Notes under the pieces: generated by a model
What the model saw: only the letters and a program-made list of their open reading frames with translations
What the model was told of the DNA's origin: nothing
Databases searched by the model: none
Assembly (NCBI GenBank): GCA_963576735.1
Contig: OY755177.1
Location: 5,456,001 to 5,520,000, forward strand
Source: Bedellia somnulentella
Taxonomy: Eukaryota; Arthropoda; Insecta; Lepidoptera; Bedelliidae
Length of the DNA: 64,000 bases
Reading direction: 5' to 3'
In this document: one piece after another, positions 22,161 through 31,070 of the stretch
Position numbering within the stretch: the stretch's first letter is position 1
Layout of the letters: every line of letters begins with the position of its first letter
Position numbers and translations under genes: made by a program

Positions 22161-22678
22161 AAGCAGTTTTTTTGCAGTTGGCTATCACTATAGTATCACA
22201 AACAATAACAAATCTTGAATCATTCAAAAACTTAGAACGGGGAAAAAGGTTAAAATAACGGACTATTTATTGTTTTTCCCAACAAAATTCTTGAAAAACA
22301 TACGTACGAGTATTACGTAATGTTCACATTTATTGAAAATTCTGGCCAAACGTTAGTCGAAAATGTTTGAAACACGTTAATTGGCACTTGGTTTAACCGA
22401 CTATTTTCACAATGCAGATAGCAACAACTGAAGCAAATTGCAATGTAGCAAACATGTCATACGAGAGTATGCGGGTTGGAACAATTGACGATAAACAAAG
22501 CTGCTACTGTGTATATGGAACTTAATATAATTGGTTCGTTATATCACTCGCTTCGGGCTGTGAATCAGCTAGCGCCCAATATTAGTTCCTTTACTTTAAC
22601 TTTGTGTGAATCATGTCTAAAAGTTAAATTTTCTCTTTAATATTGATATGATTTTCTACAAAAAGGTTAAAAACGATC
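22161..22678. other. Unique AT-rich sequence
   Basis: No supported gene or repeat. Confidence 0.45.
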
Positions 22679-22695
22679 TATAATCCATACGCGCT

Positions 22696-22931
22696 GCTGT
22701 GTAGTGTCGGCTTAGAATAGCACTACCCCATTTCTTCCGGTGGGTGTACGTAAGAGGCGACTAACGGTATTAGGTAAAAGGGATTTTTGGGCGATGCGGT
22801 TGGAGACCCATCACCCTTTATTTTACCATCTTTTCCCCACTCAACTTTCCAAACGTGGCTGAGGAATTTTCAAATTCTTAGCTCTGGCTACCCCTTCTAG
22901 GGATTTATAGCCGTGAGTGTATGTATGTATG
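22696..22931 (+). repeat. SINE-A copy with target duplication
   Basis: TATAATCCATACG at 22679-22691 and again at 22932-22944. Small internal deletions. Confidence 0.9.
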
Positions 22932-22944
22932 TATAATCCATACG

Positions 22945-23579
22945 ATAGTCCCATGGAAAATTATAAGATAATAATAATGGAATCCTATATGAGTTTACAG
23001 ACTGTTTCATCACACAAATTTTGTAAGATAGATGCAATTTTAGTGACTTTTTCTATCGCTACTATTGAATAGATTGGAAATTACAATAAAAATATATTAG
23101 GGCCTATAACCAATACTTGACTGATAATGCTAACACTAAATTAATTTATGTGGTACTTGGGTTAGGGTTTTTTACACCCGTAGGAGACTTAAATATGAGA
23201 CAGTGGTTCTGATCCTTCGCATCTCGTGAGTACAGTACACTGTTAGTCAAATTAGTTTACGTGAACAACCGACTATCCAGGTCTCTGAAAGTCACGTGAT
23301 ATTTAGAATATAATGTAGGTACTTCTACTTACACTTGGAGGCCAATTACGAATTGTGCTTTTTTAGAGTATTTCTCGTAGACTCACCTTATTCCCTTGAT
23401 TAGTCTATTTTACTTATATTCATAACCTACACTACCGCCTACATACGTATATTATATAATGGTAATAGATAATCTTTGCATCCCATCATAGCAATTCATA
23501 GGGTAAAAATATAAATATATTAGTTTTTAATTGAATAAGTATATTATATTAAATAAATAACTTGTTAATTTAAATGCTC
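22945..23579. other. AT-rich; old SINE-B remnant
   Basis: CTCGTGAGTACAGTACACTG and AAAGTCACGTGATATTTAGAA at 23225-23320 are the decayed middle of a SINE-B. Otherwise nothing. Confidence 0.4.
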
Positions 23580-24170
23580 TGTAGTGTTAGTAAAGCTATT
23601 TTAAGCTCTAAGTTGCTTAGAATAGCTCTACCCCATTTCTTCCGGTGGGTGTTCATAAGAGGCGAATAACGGTATTGGAGCTATTAAGGGATTTCAGTAA
23701 TTTTAGCACCCATCACCAACATTTGGGTTGTTAACATTATTTTGGGTGTGAAGCGAACAGAGCGCATCCGCAACACCGACCTGCGCTCCAAAACTCAAAT
23801 AGCCGACGTGGGTGCTAAGACAGCCAAACTGAAGTGGGACTGGGCGGGTCATGTCTGCCGTATGCCGCCGAACAGGTGTGCTAAAAATGTCACCCAAAGG
23901 GTTCCCAGCAACGGCCGTCGGCACAGACGCAGACCGAAAAGCAGATGGGGGGATAACCTGGACAAGACAAAAAGATTGGAGAGAGCAGGCAAAAGACGGG
24001 GTTGAATGGAAAATCCAGGGAGAGACCTTTGCCCAGCAGAGGGAAAGTATAGGTTAATTAAAAACAAAAACACTAACAACCTTTATTTTACCATCTTTTC
24101 CCCGCTCAACTGTGGCTCAGGAATTTATAATACCTTCGCTCTGGCTACCCCTTCCAGGGATGTATATTTT
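23580..24170 (+). repeat. SINE-A copy split by an RTE fragment
   Basis: The 5' half at 23580-23725 ends CCCATCACCAACA; the 3' half resumes at about 24067 with CACTAACAACCTTTATTTTACC. The near-duplicated CACYAACA marks the target site. Confidence 0.7.
23726..24066 (+). pseudogene. RTE-type LINE 3' fragment
   Basis: The ORF GVKRTERIRNTDLRSKTQIA, KLKWDWAGHVCRMPPNRCAK, RRRRPKSRWGDNLD is the C-terminal end of an RTE (BovB-like) reverse-transcriptase polyprotein, known by the WAGHVCRM and RPKxRWxD motifs. A frameshift near 23990 moves the last residues (GETFAQQRESIG) to another frame. The tail GGTTAATTAAAAACAAAAAC is A-rich, unlike the TATG tails of LINE-C. 5'-truncated and inactive. GC-rich compared with its surroundings. 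Confidence 0.85.
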
Positions 24171-24171
24171 T

Positions 24172-24683
24172 ATTACATACATACATACATATCGCACTCT
24201 CAGAACGAAAGAGGCTCAAGTCCAAAAATAGTGATATTGATTTACAATCATAGAGAGACATAAAAAAGGATGCTCTATCTGATGAATAGTAAAACAAAGG
24301 CACTTATTGTTAAAAAAACAGGATAGCGAATTTTCCGTCCCTATAACAATAAGTGCCTTTGTTTTAGAGCATACTTTTTTATGCCTCTCTATGATTGTAT
24401 CTCAATATCACTATTTTTGGACTTGAGCCACTTTCGTTCTGAGAGTGCGATATACTCACGGCTATAAATCCCTAGAAGGGGTAGCCAGAGCGAAGGAATC
24501 AGAAATTCCTAAGCCACTTTTGGAAGTTGTGTGTGGAAAAGACGGTGAAATAAAGGTTGTTGGTGATGGGTCTCCAACCGCATCGCCCAAAAATCCCTCA
24601 AAAGCCCCAAAACCGTTAGTCGCCTCTTACGTACACCCACCGGAAGAAATGGGGTAGGATATTCTAAGCCGACACTACACAGC
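24172..24683 (-). repeat. SINE-A copy with MITE in its tail
   Basis: The body at 24453-24683 is nearly consensus and its (TACA)n tail at 24172-24191 is separated from it by the foldback element. Confidence 0.88.
24192..24450. mobile_element. Foldback MITE with TA duplication, 259 bp
   Basis: The two arms are long inverted repeats: TCGCACTCTCAGAACGAAAG at one end and its complement at the other, extending about 110 bp each way with few mismatches around a short centre (~24302-24343). TA lies on both sides (24190-24191, 24451-24452); removing the element restores a normal SINE-A tail. TA duplications point to Tc1/mariner-type mobilisation; the TIR is unlike the mariner in this window. Confidence 0.85.
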
Positions 24684-25382
24684 AAATTGTTTATTGTGTA
24701 TGTATATTATTATTTATTAATAATCTTTATATTAGGGTTATATTTTACTTATTACTAAGCTCTGCCAAACTGTTTTTACAGTTTGTCTACAGGTGGAGGC
24801 GCTTTAAACAAATTTTATCCAGTAACTATCTACGGTAGTGAGTTGAGATATGTATGTAGGTATGTATAATGTATAATAGTAACTGTTGTACAAAGTGTTG
24901 ATTACAGGTGACAAACGTGACAATTTAATGTTTGAATAAGAGCACATTAACATTCAGGTCGTAATGGTGATAATTTCATAATAACTTATATCCTTCCTTA
25001 ACTTAATGGCTTTGGAAAAACCATGAGAGTTTAGTAAATGTTATATATACTGTGTATGGCTCCATTACAAAAAACGTGTTAACTGTTTGTAATTTCATGT
25101 AAGAGGCAGACGAAAACATTTTAGAAGGTTATCTGCGTTGATAGAATTCATTAATCTAGCTTAAACAGAGTCAGCGTTTTATATAACAGTATTCTATCCT
25201 GTTTTCTGCAGATTCTGTTAAGTTTTAATTAAATTTATGGTAAAAGATAATTTTTAACCTACATTACTTGTAAACCAATTAGCTGCAATGGACCCTTAAA
25301 TATTCATTAAATTAAATATATATTTATGTTAACAATATCATCCAAAAAAGAAAAAAAAAATCATTCTCATTTTGTTTCAGAT
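24684..25382. other. Unique AT-rich end of presumed intron; acceptor of gene 2
   Basis: Ends in TCATTTTGTTTCAG (to 25380), a strong 3' splice site two bases before the ATG. No repeats seen. Confidence 0.5.
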
Positions 25383-25742
25383 ATGATACCAAGAAGAAAC
25401 CAAATATTGGCACTGTTCATGCTCCTCATAACAATATGTTCCAGCGCCACCATCAAATCGAACAGAAAGTTGCAATCTCCAGCAAATCTAAATCTAGGAG
25501 AACTTATTTATCTTCTGGAAACGACGAATGGAATCACCAGTGTACCTCCAAAAATAATGTCACCTTGTGCCCGCGCCATCTTGGGTTGTTGCAAGAAATC
25601 TACTATGAATCCAATTTGTTCTGAAGACGTCGGCTGTGGAGCACATTTCTTTGATGATAATCCTTGCAGCGAAAAGTTTTTGATAAGCGCTTTAGATGCT
25701 GCTAGTCAGTTTTATATGCAACTCGTAGATAAGAATAAATGA
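25383..25742 (+). CDS. Small secreted Cys-rich protein (gene 2)
   Basis: 119 residues from the ATG two bases after the splice acceptor at 25380. An in-frame ATG at 25326 lies in the presumed intron, so its 19 extra Lys/His-rich residues are not expected in the protein. Residues 1-21 (MIPRRNQILALFMLLITICSS) are a signal peptide. A short linker (22-60) contains the leucine-rich NLNLGELIYLLETTNG. The C-terminal module has cysteines at 62, 69, 70, 79, 85 and 95 in the pattern C-x6-CC-x8-C-x5-C-x9-C, then an amphipathic stretch to the end. Gene 1 has the same pattern but adds a propeptide and long linker. The family is unknown to me; six cysteines suggest three disulphides in an extracellular domain. 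Confidence 0.82.
   Translation: MIPRRNQILALFMLLITICSSATIKSNRKLQSPANLNLGELIYLLETTNGITSVPPKIMSPCARAILGCCKKSTMNPICSEDVGCGAHFFDDNPCSEKFLISALDAASQFYMQLVDKNK
25735..25740 (+). other. Polyadenylation hexamer overlapping the gene 2 stop
   Basis: AATAAA is formed by the last two codons and runs into TGA. If used, the 3' UTR would be very short; no other canonical hexamer is close. Confidence 0.4.
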
Positions 25743-25833
25743 AATCGTATTATATTTTGTTACAAAAATTATTATTTGTCATAAAAATTGTTATTGTTGT
25801 TTTTTAATTTTTCTTACTTCTTCTTCTTAATTA

Positions 25834-25876
25834 GAATGTTTTTGTTCATGAAAACCTCACGTGGGGATTCCTCATA
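25834..25876 (-). mobile_element. 43-bp SINE-G fragment with 15-bp duplication
   Basis: TCTTCTTCTTAATTA occurs at 25819-25833 and 25877-25891 and encloses text shared with 2829-2870 and 57972-58013 (CATGAAAACCTCACGTGGGG). A severely 5'-truncated retroposon. Confidence 0.7.
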
Positions 25877-26150
25877 TCTTCTTCTTAATTAAGGTACTTT
25901 TACAAACCTTACTAAAGTCTTACTACACAGCCATTAATCCCATAAAAGTGTCTCTAAAGCTTTGGAATTGTTATTAACGCTGTCACTTTTGAAAGTTGAC
26001 ATGAAAAAACTGGCTTCGTATGAGGCAAAAGGGAAGAAATAGTTGCAGCACTACTTTTGGCCCCTACTGCCGTTATTTGGGTATTCCATAATTGCACATG
26101 CTTTAAGGTAAAACTAATTAGGCATTTTGCACGGCAGACATAAAAAATGC

Positions 26151-26522
26151 GACATGATAGTCCAGTGGGTAGAACACCCGCCCGAAAAACAGAAGGGCGT
26201 GAGTTCCAATCCTGGGACGGGCCTACACCAATTTGTCTTTTCTAAAGTCATATGTGTGGTTAATTTATCATGGTTGCTAACGGTGAGGGAAAAACATCGT
26301 GAGGAAACCCACATGGCTGAGTTGTACTTAGTCATGTGACAGTGTATTCGTACAAAACGGCGATAGGCCTGCCCCCTATCACGTGAGTACACTGTCTAAG
26401 CAAAACGTGGGTACCTTCTCTGGAAACTAGATGGCGCTTGCCATGTGAGTTCAGGAGTATTGGTACCTCTGCCAACCCCTTCGGGGATAAACGGCGTGAA
26501 CGTTTATATGTTATGTTATGTT
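26151..26522 (+). mobile_element. SINE-B copy 10 (subfamily b), full length
   Basis: Head GTCCAGTGGGTAGAACACCC and 3' segment ACTAGATGGCGCTTGCCATG are specific to subfamily b. Flanked by ACATAAAAAAT (26139-26149 and 26523-26533). Confidence 0.92.
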
Positions 26523-26540
26523 ACATAAAAAATAACATAA

Positions 26541-26640
26541 ACATATAAACATAAACATAAAAGTTCACGCCGAATATCCCCGAAGGGGTTGGCAGAGGTA
26601 CTAATACTTCTGAACATCACGTGACTTTGTCACCTGGTGT
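26541..26640 (-). repeat. SINE-B 3' fragment, tail to tail with copy 10
   Basis: Tail, hairpin and GTGACTTTGTCACCTGGTGT only; subfamily a. Confidence 0.85.
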
Positions 26641-26670
26641 AATAAAAAATAACTAATAAAATAATTCAAA

Positions 26671-26921
26671 TACATACATACATACATATACTCACGGCTA
26701 TAAATCCCTAGATGGGGTAGCCAGAGCTAAGGAATCAGAAATTCCTCAGCCAATTTAGGAAAGTTAAGTGGGGAAAAGATGGTAAAATGAAGGTTGTTGG
26801 TGATGGGTCTCCAACCGCATCGCCCAAAAACCCCTTTAAAGCCCCAATACCGTTAGTCGCCTCTTACGTACACCCGCCGGAAGAAATGGGGTAGTGCTAT
26901 TCTAACTCGACACTACACAGC
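26671..26921 (-). repeat. SINE-A copy with target duplication
   Basis: ATAATTCAAAT precedes the TACA tail and follows the 5' end (26924-26934). Confidence 0.9.
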
Positions 26922-26934
26922 ATATAATTCAAAT

Positions 26935-27473
26935 CCATTTATTATTTCTACAAGCTTCACTAAAAGCAAAGCAAATTAAAAACAAAATCCAAATCCCCTC
27001 CAATAACACACAGAGCTAATATGTTTCAATATTCAAAAGGCGAAAGGAACGAAAACAAATGTCATTCATATAAAAGCATGAAGGTTCGTTGGCTGAGTGC
27101 CAATCCTATGAAAAGTCAAAGTGGCTGTAGTACAGCCCGAGCCAAGTGGGAGCAACAAGTGCATAAAACAAGTTACTGAACAGACACAATTAGACTACAG
27201 CGATTGCATTATCAAGAGATACATGAATAAGCTTTTAAGAATGGTTTAATTATATTTTGGTGCAAAAAATATTCTGCATTAGTATCAGTTTTGACAAATT
27301 TATTCATTTTGATTTACTTGGCATTTTAACCAATTATTAATTACATTTGTTAATCCTAGATCAAACTTGATGATCAGGGTTTTCAAAGCCACTAGCTAGA
27401 AACTTAATTAAACTAACATACCTATATATTCAGTTGTCTTTCATATTAAACATTATTGTTGCATATATTGTTT
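26935..27473. other. Unique sequence, no gene seen
   Basis: No ORF or repeat can be supported. Confidence 0.45.
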
Positions 27474-27676
27474 GCTGTGTAGTGTTTGCTAAGAATAGCA
27501 CTACCCTATTTCTTCCGATGGGTGGACGTAAGAGGCGACTAAAGGTATTGGGACTTTTATTTTACCATCTTTTCCATACTTAACTTACCAAAAGAGCTGA
27601 GGAATATCTAATTCCTTAGCTCTGGCTATCCCATCTAGGGATTAACAGCCGTGAGTATATGTATATGTATGTATGT
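27474..27676 (+). repeat. SINE-A copy, 45-bp internal deletion
   Basis: GGGACTTTTATTTTACC joins across the missing GATGCGG...CAACC segment; both ends intact. Confidence 0.85.
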
Positions 27677-28022
27677 TACTTATATTATTGTATCCTACAT
27701 CAATTCATTCCTAATACATATTTGAGATATATATGAGGAGTAATTTTTTTTTTGAACGTAGCTTCTCATAATTGACCATCTTTAATAAATAGCATTCGTC
27801 TAAAAGTTTGTAAGATTAAAAGCAAATCTTGATCCAGGATTCAGAAATACGAAATTTCCATTTTCCAACTACACCGCCCATCGATCACTCAGACGCCTTG
27901 GTAGGCCCCATCGCCCATGGGAAAAGGTGAGGAAGTGAGGTTTTAAGGCAACTCGTTATCATTAATCTTTAAAAGCGACATTTGCACATTTTCCCTCAAC
28001 TATTAAGTCATTCGATATTATT

Positions 28023-28235
28023 ACACATACATACTCCACGCCGTTAATTACCATTGGGGTAGGCAGAGACTATCGATCGCCACTTCGTACGATCCTGGCA
28101 ACCCTCTCTTGCTTCGTCTGCATCCATCAATATTTTCATACATGCTCTTTTATTCTTCATATTTCGGTCGCCTGCCTTTTTGAGCACACTCTCAATTTGG
28201 TCCAAGTGTGTCTTTCGTGGCCGTTCTCGACAATG
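28023..28235 (-). pseudogene. LINE-C 3' fragment
   Basis: Encodes RPRKTHLDQIESVLKKAGDR through CQDRTKWRSIVSAYPNGN; the hairpin reads ACCATTGGGG-type and the tail is short. Confidence 0.85.
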
Positions 28236-28673
28236 CATTGATGCAATGAGGGGTCATTAAAATATTAATCAATGATTTATTGGCTCTTGGTGTGTGACAC
28301 AAATAAGTTCAACTTTAGGAAAATTTTATTTTTAGTATAACTTCAATATTTACTCTAATTCTTGACTATAAATATAAGTATATCAGCTGATCCGGCAAAC
28401 GTTATTTTGCCATATAAATAATTTCTTGGGAATTACTAGTCTATAAAATAAAAATAAATGTTTGCGGTCTCTTCACTTAAAAGTAAAAAAGGAGTGAATT
28501 TTACATTTATGATTACCTATGGTAGCCGACTTAGTCTTTATGGCTGTAAGGCTTTACTTAAGATTTTATGAAATGATTCTATGAAAATGGAATAAGTATT
28601 AAGGCAGTGGAATTATATTAAAATAATAGTAGACGACGTCCACTTATCGTAATTCGATTAATCACTTGAGTAA
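28236..28673. other. AT-rich, no gene seen
   Basis: No recognised feature. Confidence 0.45.
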
Positions 28674-28962
28674 ATCAATCACTTCCTTGTTTGTGACGAA
28701 TAATACTAAAGGAAAACAATATGCATGTATTCTTAGTTTGACTTCTCAAGTAAATAAAAAAAACTAATTTATTGCCTCTTCACCTTTTACAACAATTAAT
28801 AAACATAATTATGGTAAACATCATAATAGTGTGAAAGCTGTTACCTGTCCTATGAAGTCCTATGCATGTGTGTTGAATATTTTTTTAATTTTCTAGATAC
28901 CCAACGGTCAGTATAATAAGAAGACATGCAAAGTAAAAAAAAGTAATAAAAACAAATTTAAA

Positions 28963-29202
28963 TACATACATGCATCACGGCTATAAATCCCTAGAAGGGG
29001 TAGCCAGAGCTAAGGGGTTAGAAATTCCTCAGCCACTTTTGGAAGTTGCGTGGGGAAAAGATGGTGAAATAAAGGTTGTTGGTGATGGGTCGCCAACTGC
29101 ATCGCCCAAAAATCCCTCAAAAGCCCCAATACCGATAGTCGCCTCTTACGTACACCCACCGGAAGAAATGGGGTAGTGCTATTCTAAGCCGACACTACAC
29201 GG
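28963..29202 (-). repeat. SINE-A copy in duplication unit 1
   Basis: Near-consensus; absent from the same position in unit 2, so inserted after the duplication. Confidence 0.9.
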
Positions 29203-29211
29203 CTAATCTAA

Positions 29212-29465
29212 ATACATACATACATACATACATGTACTCACGGCTATTTTTCCCTAGAAGGGGTAACCAGAGCTAAGGAATTATAAATTCCTCAGTCACT
29301 TTTGAAAATTGAGTGGGGAAAAGATGGTAAAAATAAAGGTTTTTGGTGATGGGTCTCCAACCGCATCGCCCAAAAATCCAATAAAAGCCTCAATACCCTT
29401 AGTCGCCTCTTACAACACCCTTGGGTAGAAAGGGGTAGCGACATTCTAAGCCGGCACTACACGGC
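29212..29465 (-). repeat. SINE-A copy adjacent to the previous one
   Basis: Differs in CTTACAACACCCTTGGGTAG. Its stem-loop carries a G-T wobble (GGTTA/TAGCC) that keeps pairing. Also absent from unit 2. Confidence 0.9.
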
Positions 29466-29772
29466 AAATACTATAATCAAAATAATCTAAACACTAGATA
29501 AAAATAGAAGTGATATTAGTCTTTTTTATAAATAAGTATGTGCGTATACAAGTACATGTGTATACATACATGCATGTTAGTTTGAATCTAAGTGTATGTG
29601 AATGCGTGAGGAAGAGAAAAAGAGAAAGATTATTGATTCAAATTGGAGATTGAGATATCCATTGATGATTCAGTTGTATAATACCTCTGGTTTTTTTAAT
29701 TTACAGCCATGCATAAAGGTGCAAATTTATAAGTTACAATGATAAATTAACTACCCCAAAAAGACCGTGAAA

Positions 29773-30402
29773 TTATTATTATTATATTGGGCATGACTTT
29801 TAGTTCTTCGCCTCTCCCATGGCCGAAAAAAAATATATAAATTTTAAATGGGAGAGGCGGTACCCCCGACATAAGAACAGTCGGTCGGGGTCAGGGACTC
29901 AGGTTCCAGAACCGACGAATGATTCGAGCCGTATCGAGCAGCACCGTTTTCTGCATTTGTGCTGCTGCATTTGATTATTTCTGTCGACGTCACACCCCAC
30001 ATGTCGGTGATCTCGTGAGCCACATCGAGATACTTCCGACGCTTCTCGGTTTCAGCTTTCACGAGACCCTCGTCATGAGGGATAGTGACATCCACTAGAA
30101 ATACCCTCGACTGCGACCGATCCCATACCACGATATCAAGCTTATTCGCTAGAATAGTTCTGTCCGTGATAACGGATCGGTCCCAATAGATTTTGGCACG
30201 ATCGATTTCTAGGATTGGCTCCGGCAGATACTTGTAATACGGCAGCCTCTGTTGCAAGAGTCCGTATTTCAGAGCGAGCTTTTGGTGCAGGATTTTGGCT
30301 GCTTGGTTGTGTCTGTGCAAGTACTCAGTGTTAGCAAGAGCCGAACAACCGGAAATAACATGCCTAAGTGACTCTCCGGGACAGCTACTATTATTATTAT
30401 TA
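29773..30402 (-). pseudogene. R2-like LINE fragment: restriction-like endonuclease domain
   Basis: The - strand ORF of 199 codons (30443-29844) contains SLRHVISGCSALANTEYLHR plus HNQ, the H/C end of a zinc knuckle, then ALKYGL, PYYKYLPEPILE, and KLDIVVWDRSQSRVFLVDVT followed by EKRRKYLDVAHEI. The D...D-x-T...EK..KY order is that of the PD-(D/E)xK endonuclease at the C-terminus of R2-type non-LTR elements. The first cysteines of the knuckle are missing and the 5' edge is (ATT)n. The first 20 or so codons come from the flanking duplication. Clearly GC-richer than its surroundings. Inactive fragment; both edges are ATT repeats. Confidence 0.7.
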
Positions 30403-30440
30403 TATAACTTCAGAATTGCTTGTTGAGAACTGAACGTTCT

Positions 30441-31070
30441 CAATCAATCACTTCCTTGTTATTGACGATTAATACTAAAGGAAAACAATATGCTTGTATT
30501 CCTAGTTTGACTCCTCTAGTAAATAAAAAAAAAAGTCTTCACATTTTACAACAATTAATAAACATAATTATGGTAAACATCATAATAGTGTGACAGCTGT
30601 TACCTGAAAGTCCTATAGATGTGTGTTGAATATTTTTTTTAATTTTCTAATTACCGAACGGTCAGTATAATAAGAAGTCATGCAAAGTAAAAAAAAACAA
30701 GAAAAACAAATCTAAATACTAGATAAAAATAGAAGTGGAATTAGTCTTTTTTATAAATAAGTATGTGCGTTTACATGTACATGTGTATACATGAATGTTA
30801 GTTTGAATCTGAGTGTATGTGAATGTGTAAGGAAAAGAAAAAGAGAGTGTGCGTATTATACTAATTGATACACATATATTATTTTTATTATTGATTCAAA
30901 TTGGAGATCGAGATATCCATTGGTGATTCAGTTGTATCATAAGTCTGTCTTTCTTTTTTATCTACAGCTATGCATGGAGGTGCAAATTTATAAGTTACAA
31001 TGATAATTTATCTACCCCAAAAAGACCGTGAAATAAAGATACTCATAACTTCAGAATTGCTTGTTGAGAA
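30441..31070 (+). repeat. Tandem duplication, unit 2
   Basis: An uninterrupted copy of unit 1 with point differences and a 40-bp local insertion near 30845-30890. I see no gene in the unit. A weak acceptor-like TTTTTTATCTACAG precedes an ATG in both units but opens only six or so codons. Confidence 0.85.

Larger units (their letters stand above)
28674..30430 (+). repeat. Tandem duplication, unit 1 (with three insertions)
   Basis: The sequence from AATCAATCACTTCCTTG to CAGAATTGCTTGTTGAGAAC is repeated at 30441-31070. Without the SINE-A copies at 28963 and 29212 and the R2-like insert at 29773, the unit is about 630 bp. Landmarks shared by both units are GGAAAACAATATGC, ACATAATTATGGTAAACATC, ACGGTCAGTATAATAAG, AGATAAAAATAGAAGTG and ACCCCAAAAAGACCGTGAAAT. 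Confidence 0.85.

Noticed and set aside
23742..24005. Cellular gene encoding a basic protein
   Set aside because: Sequence is the RTE retrotransposon C-terminus, frameshifted and inserted in a SINE-A.
24445..24657. 70-codon ORF (and similar ones near 28970, 8659, 9487, 13432)
   Set aside because: All are chance open frames across SINE-A; the same peptide appears only because the repeat is conserved.
26114..26392. 92-codon ORF on the - strand (and those at 21768 and 60916)
   Set aside because: Open frame across SINE-B; repeats in every near-consensus copy.
29700..31000. Acceptor-like TTTTTAATTTACAG/TTTTTTATCTACAG before ATG in both duplication units as a gene start
   Set aside because: The reading frame closes after a few codons in both units.
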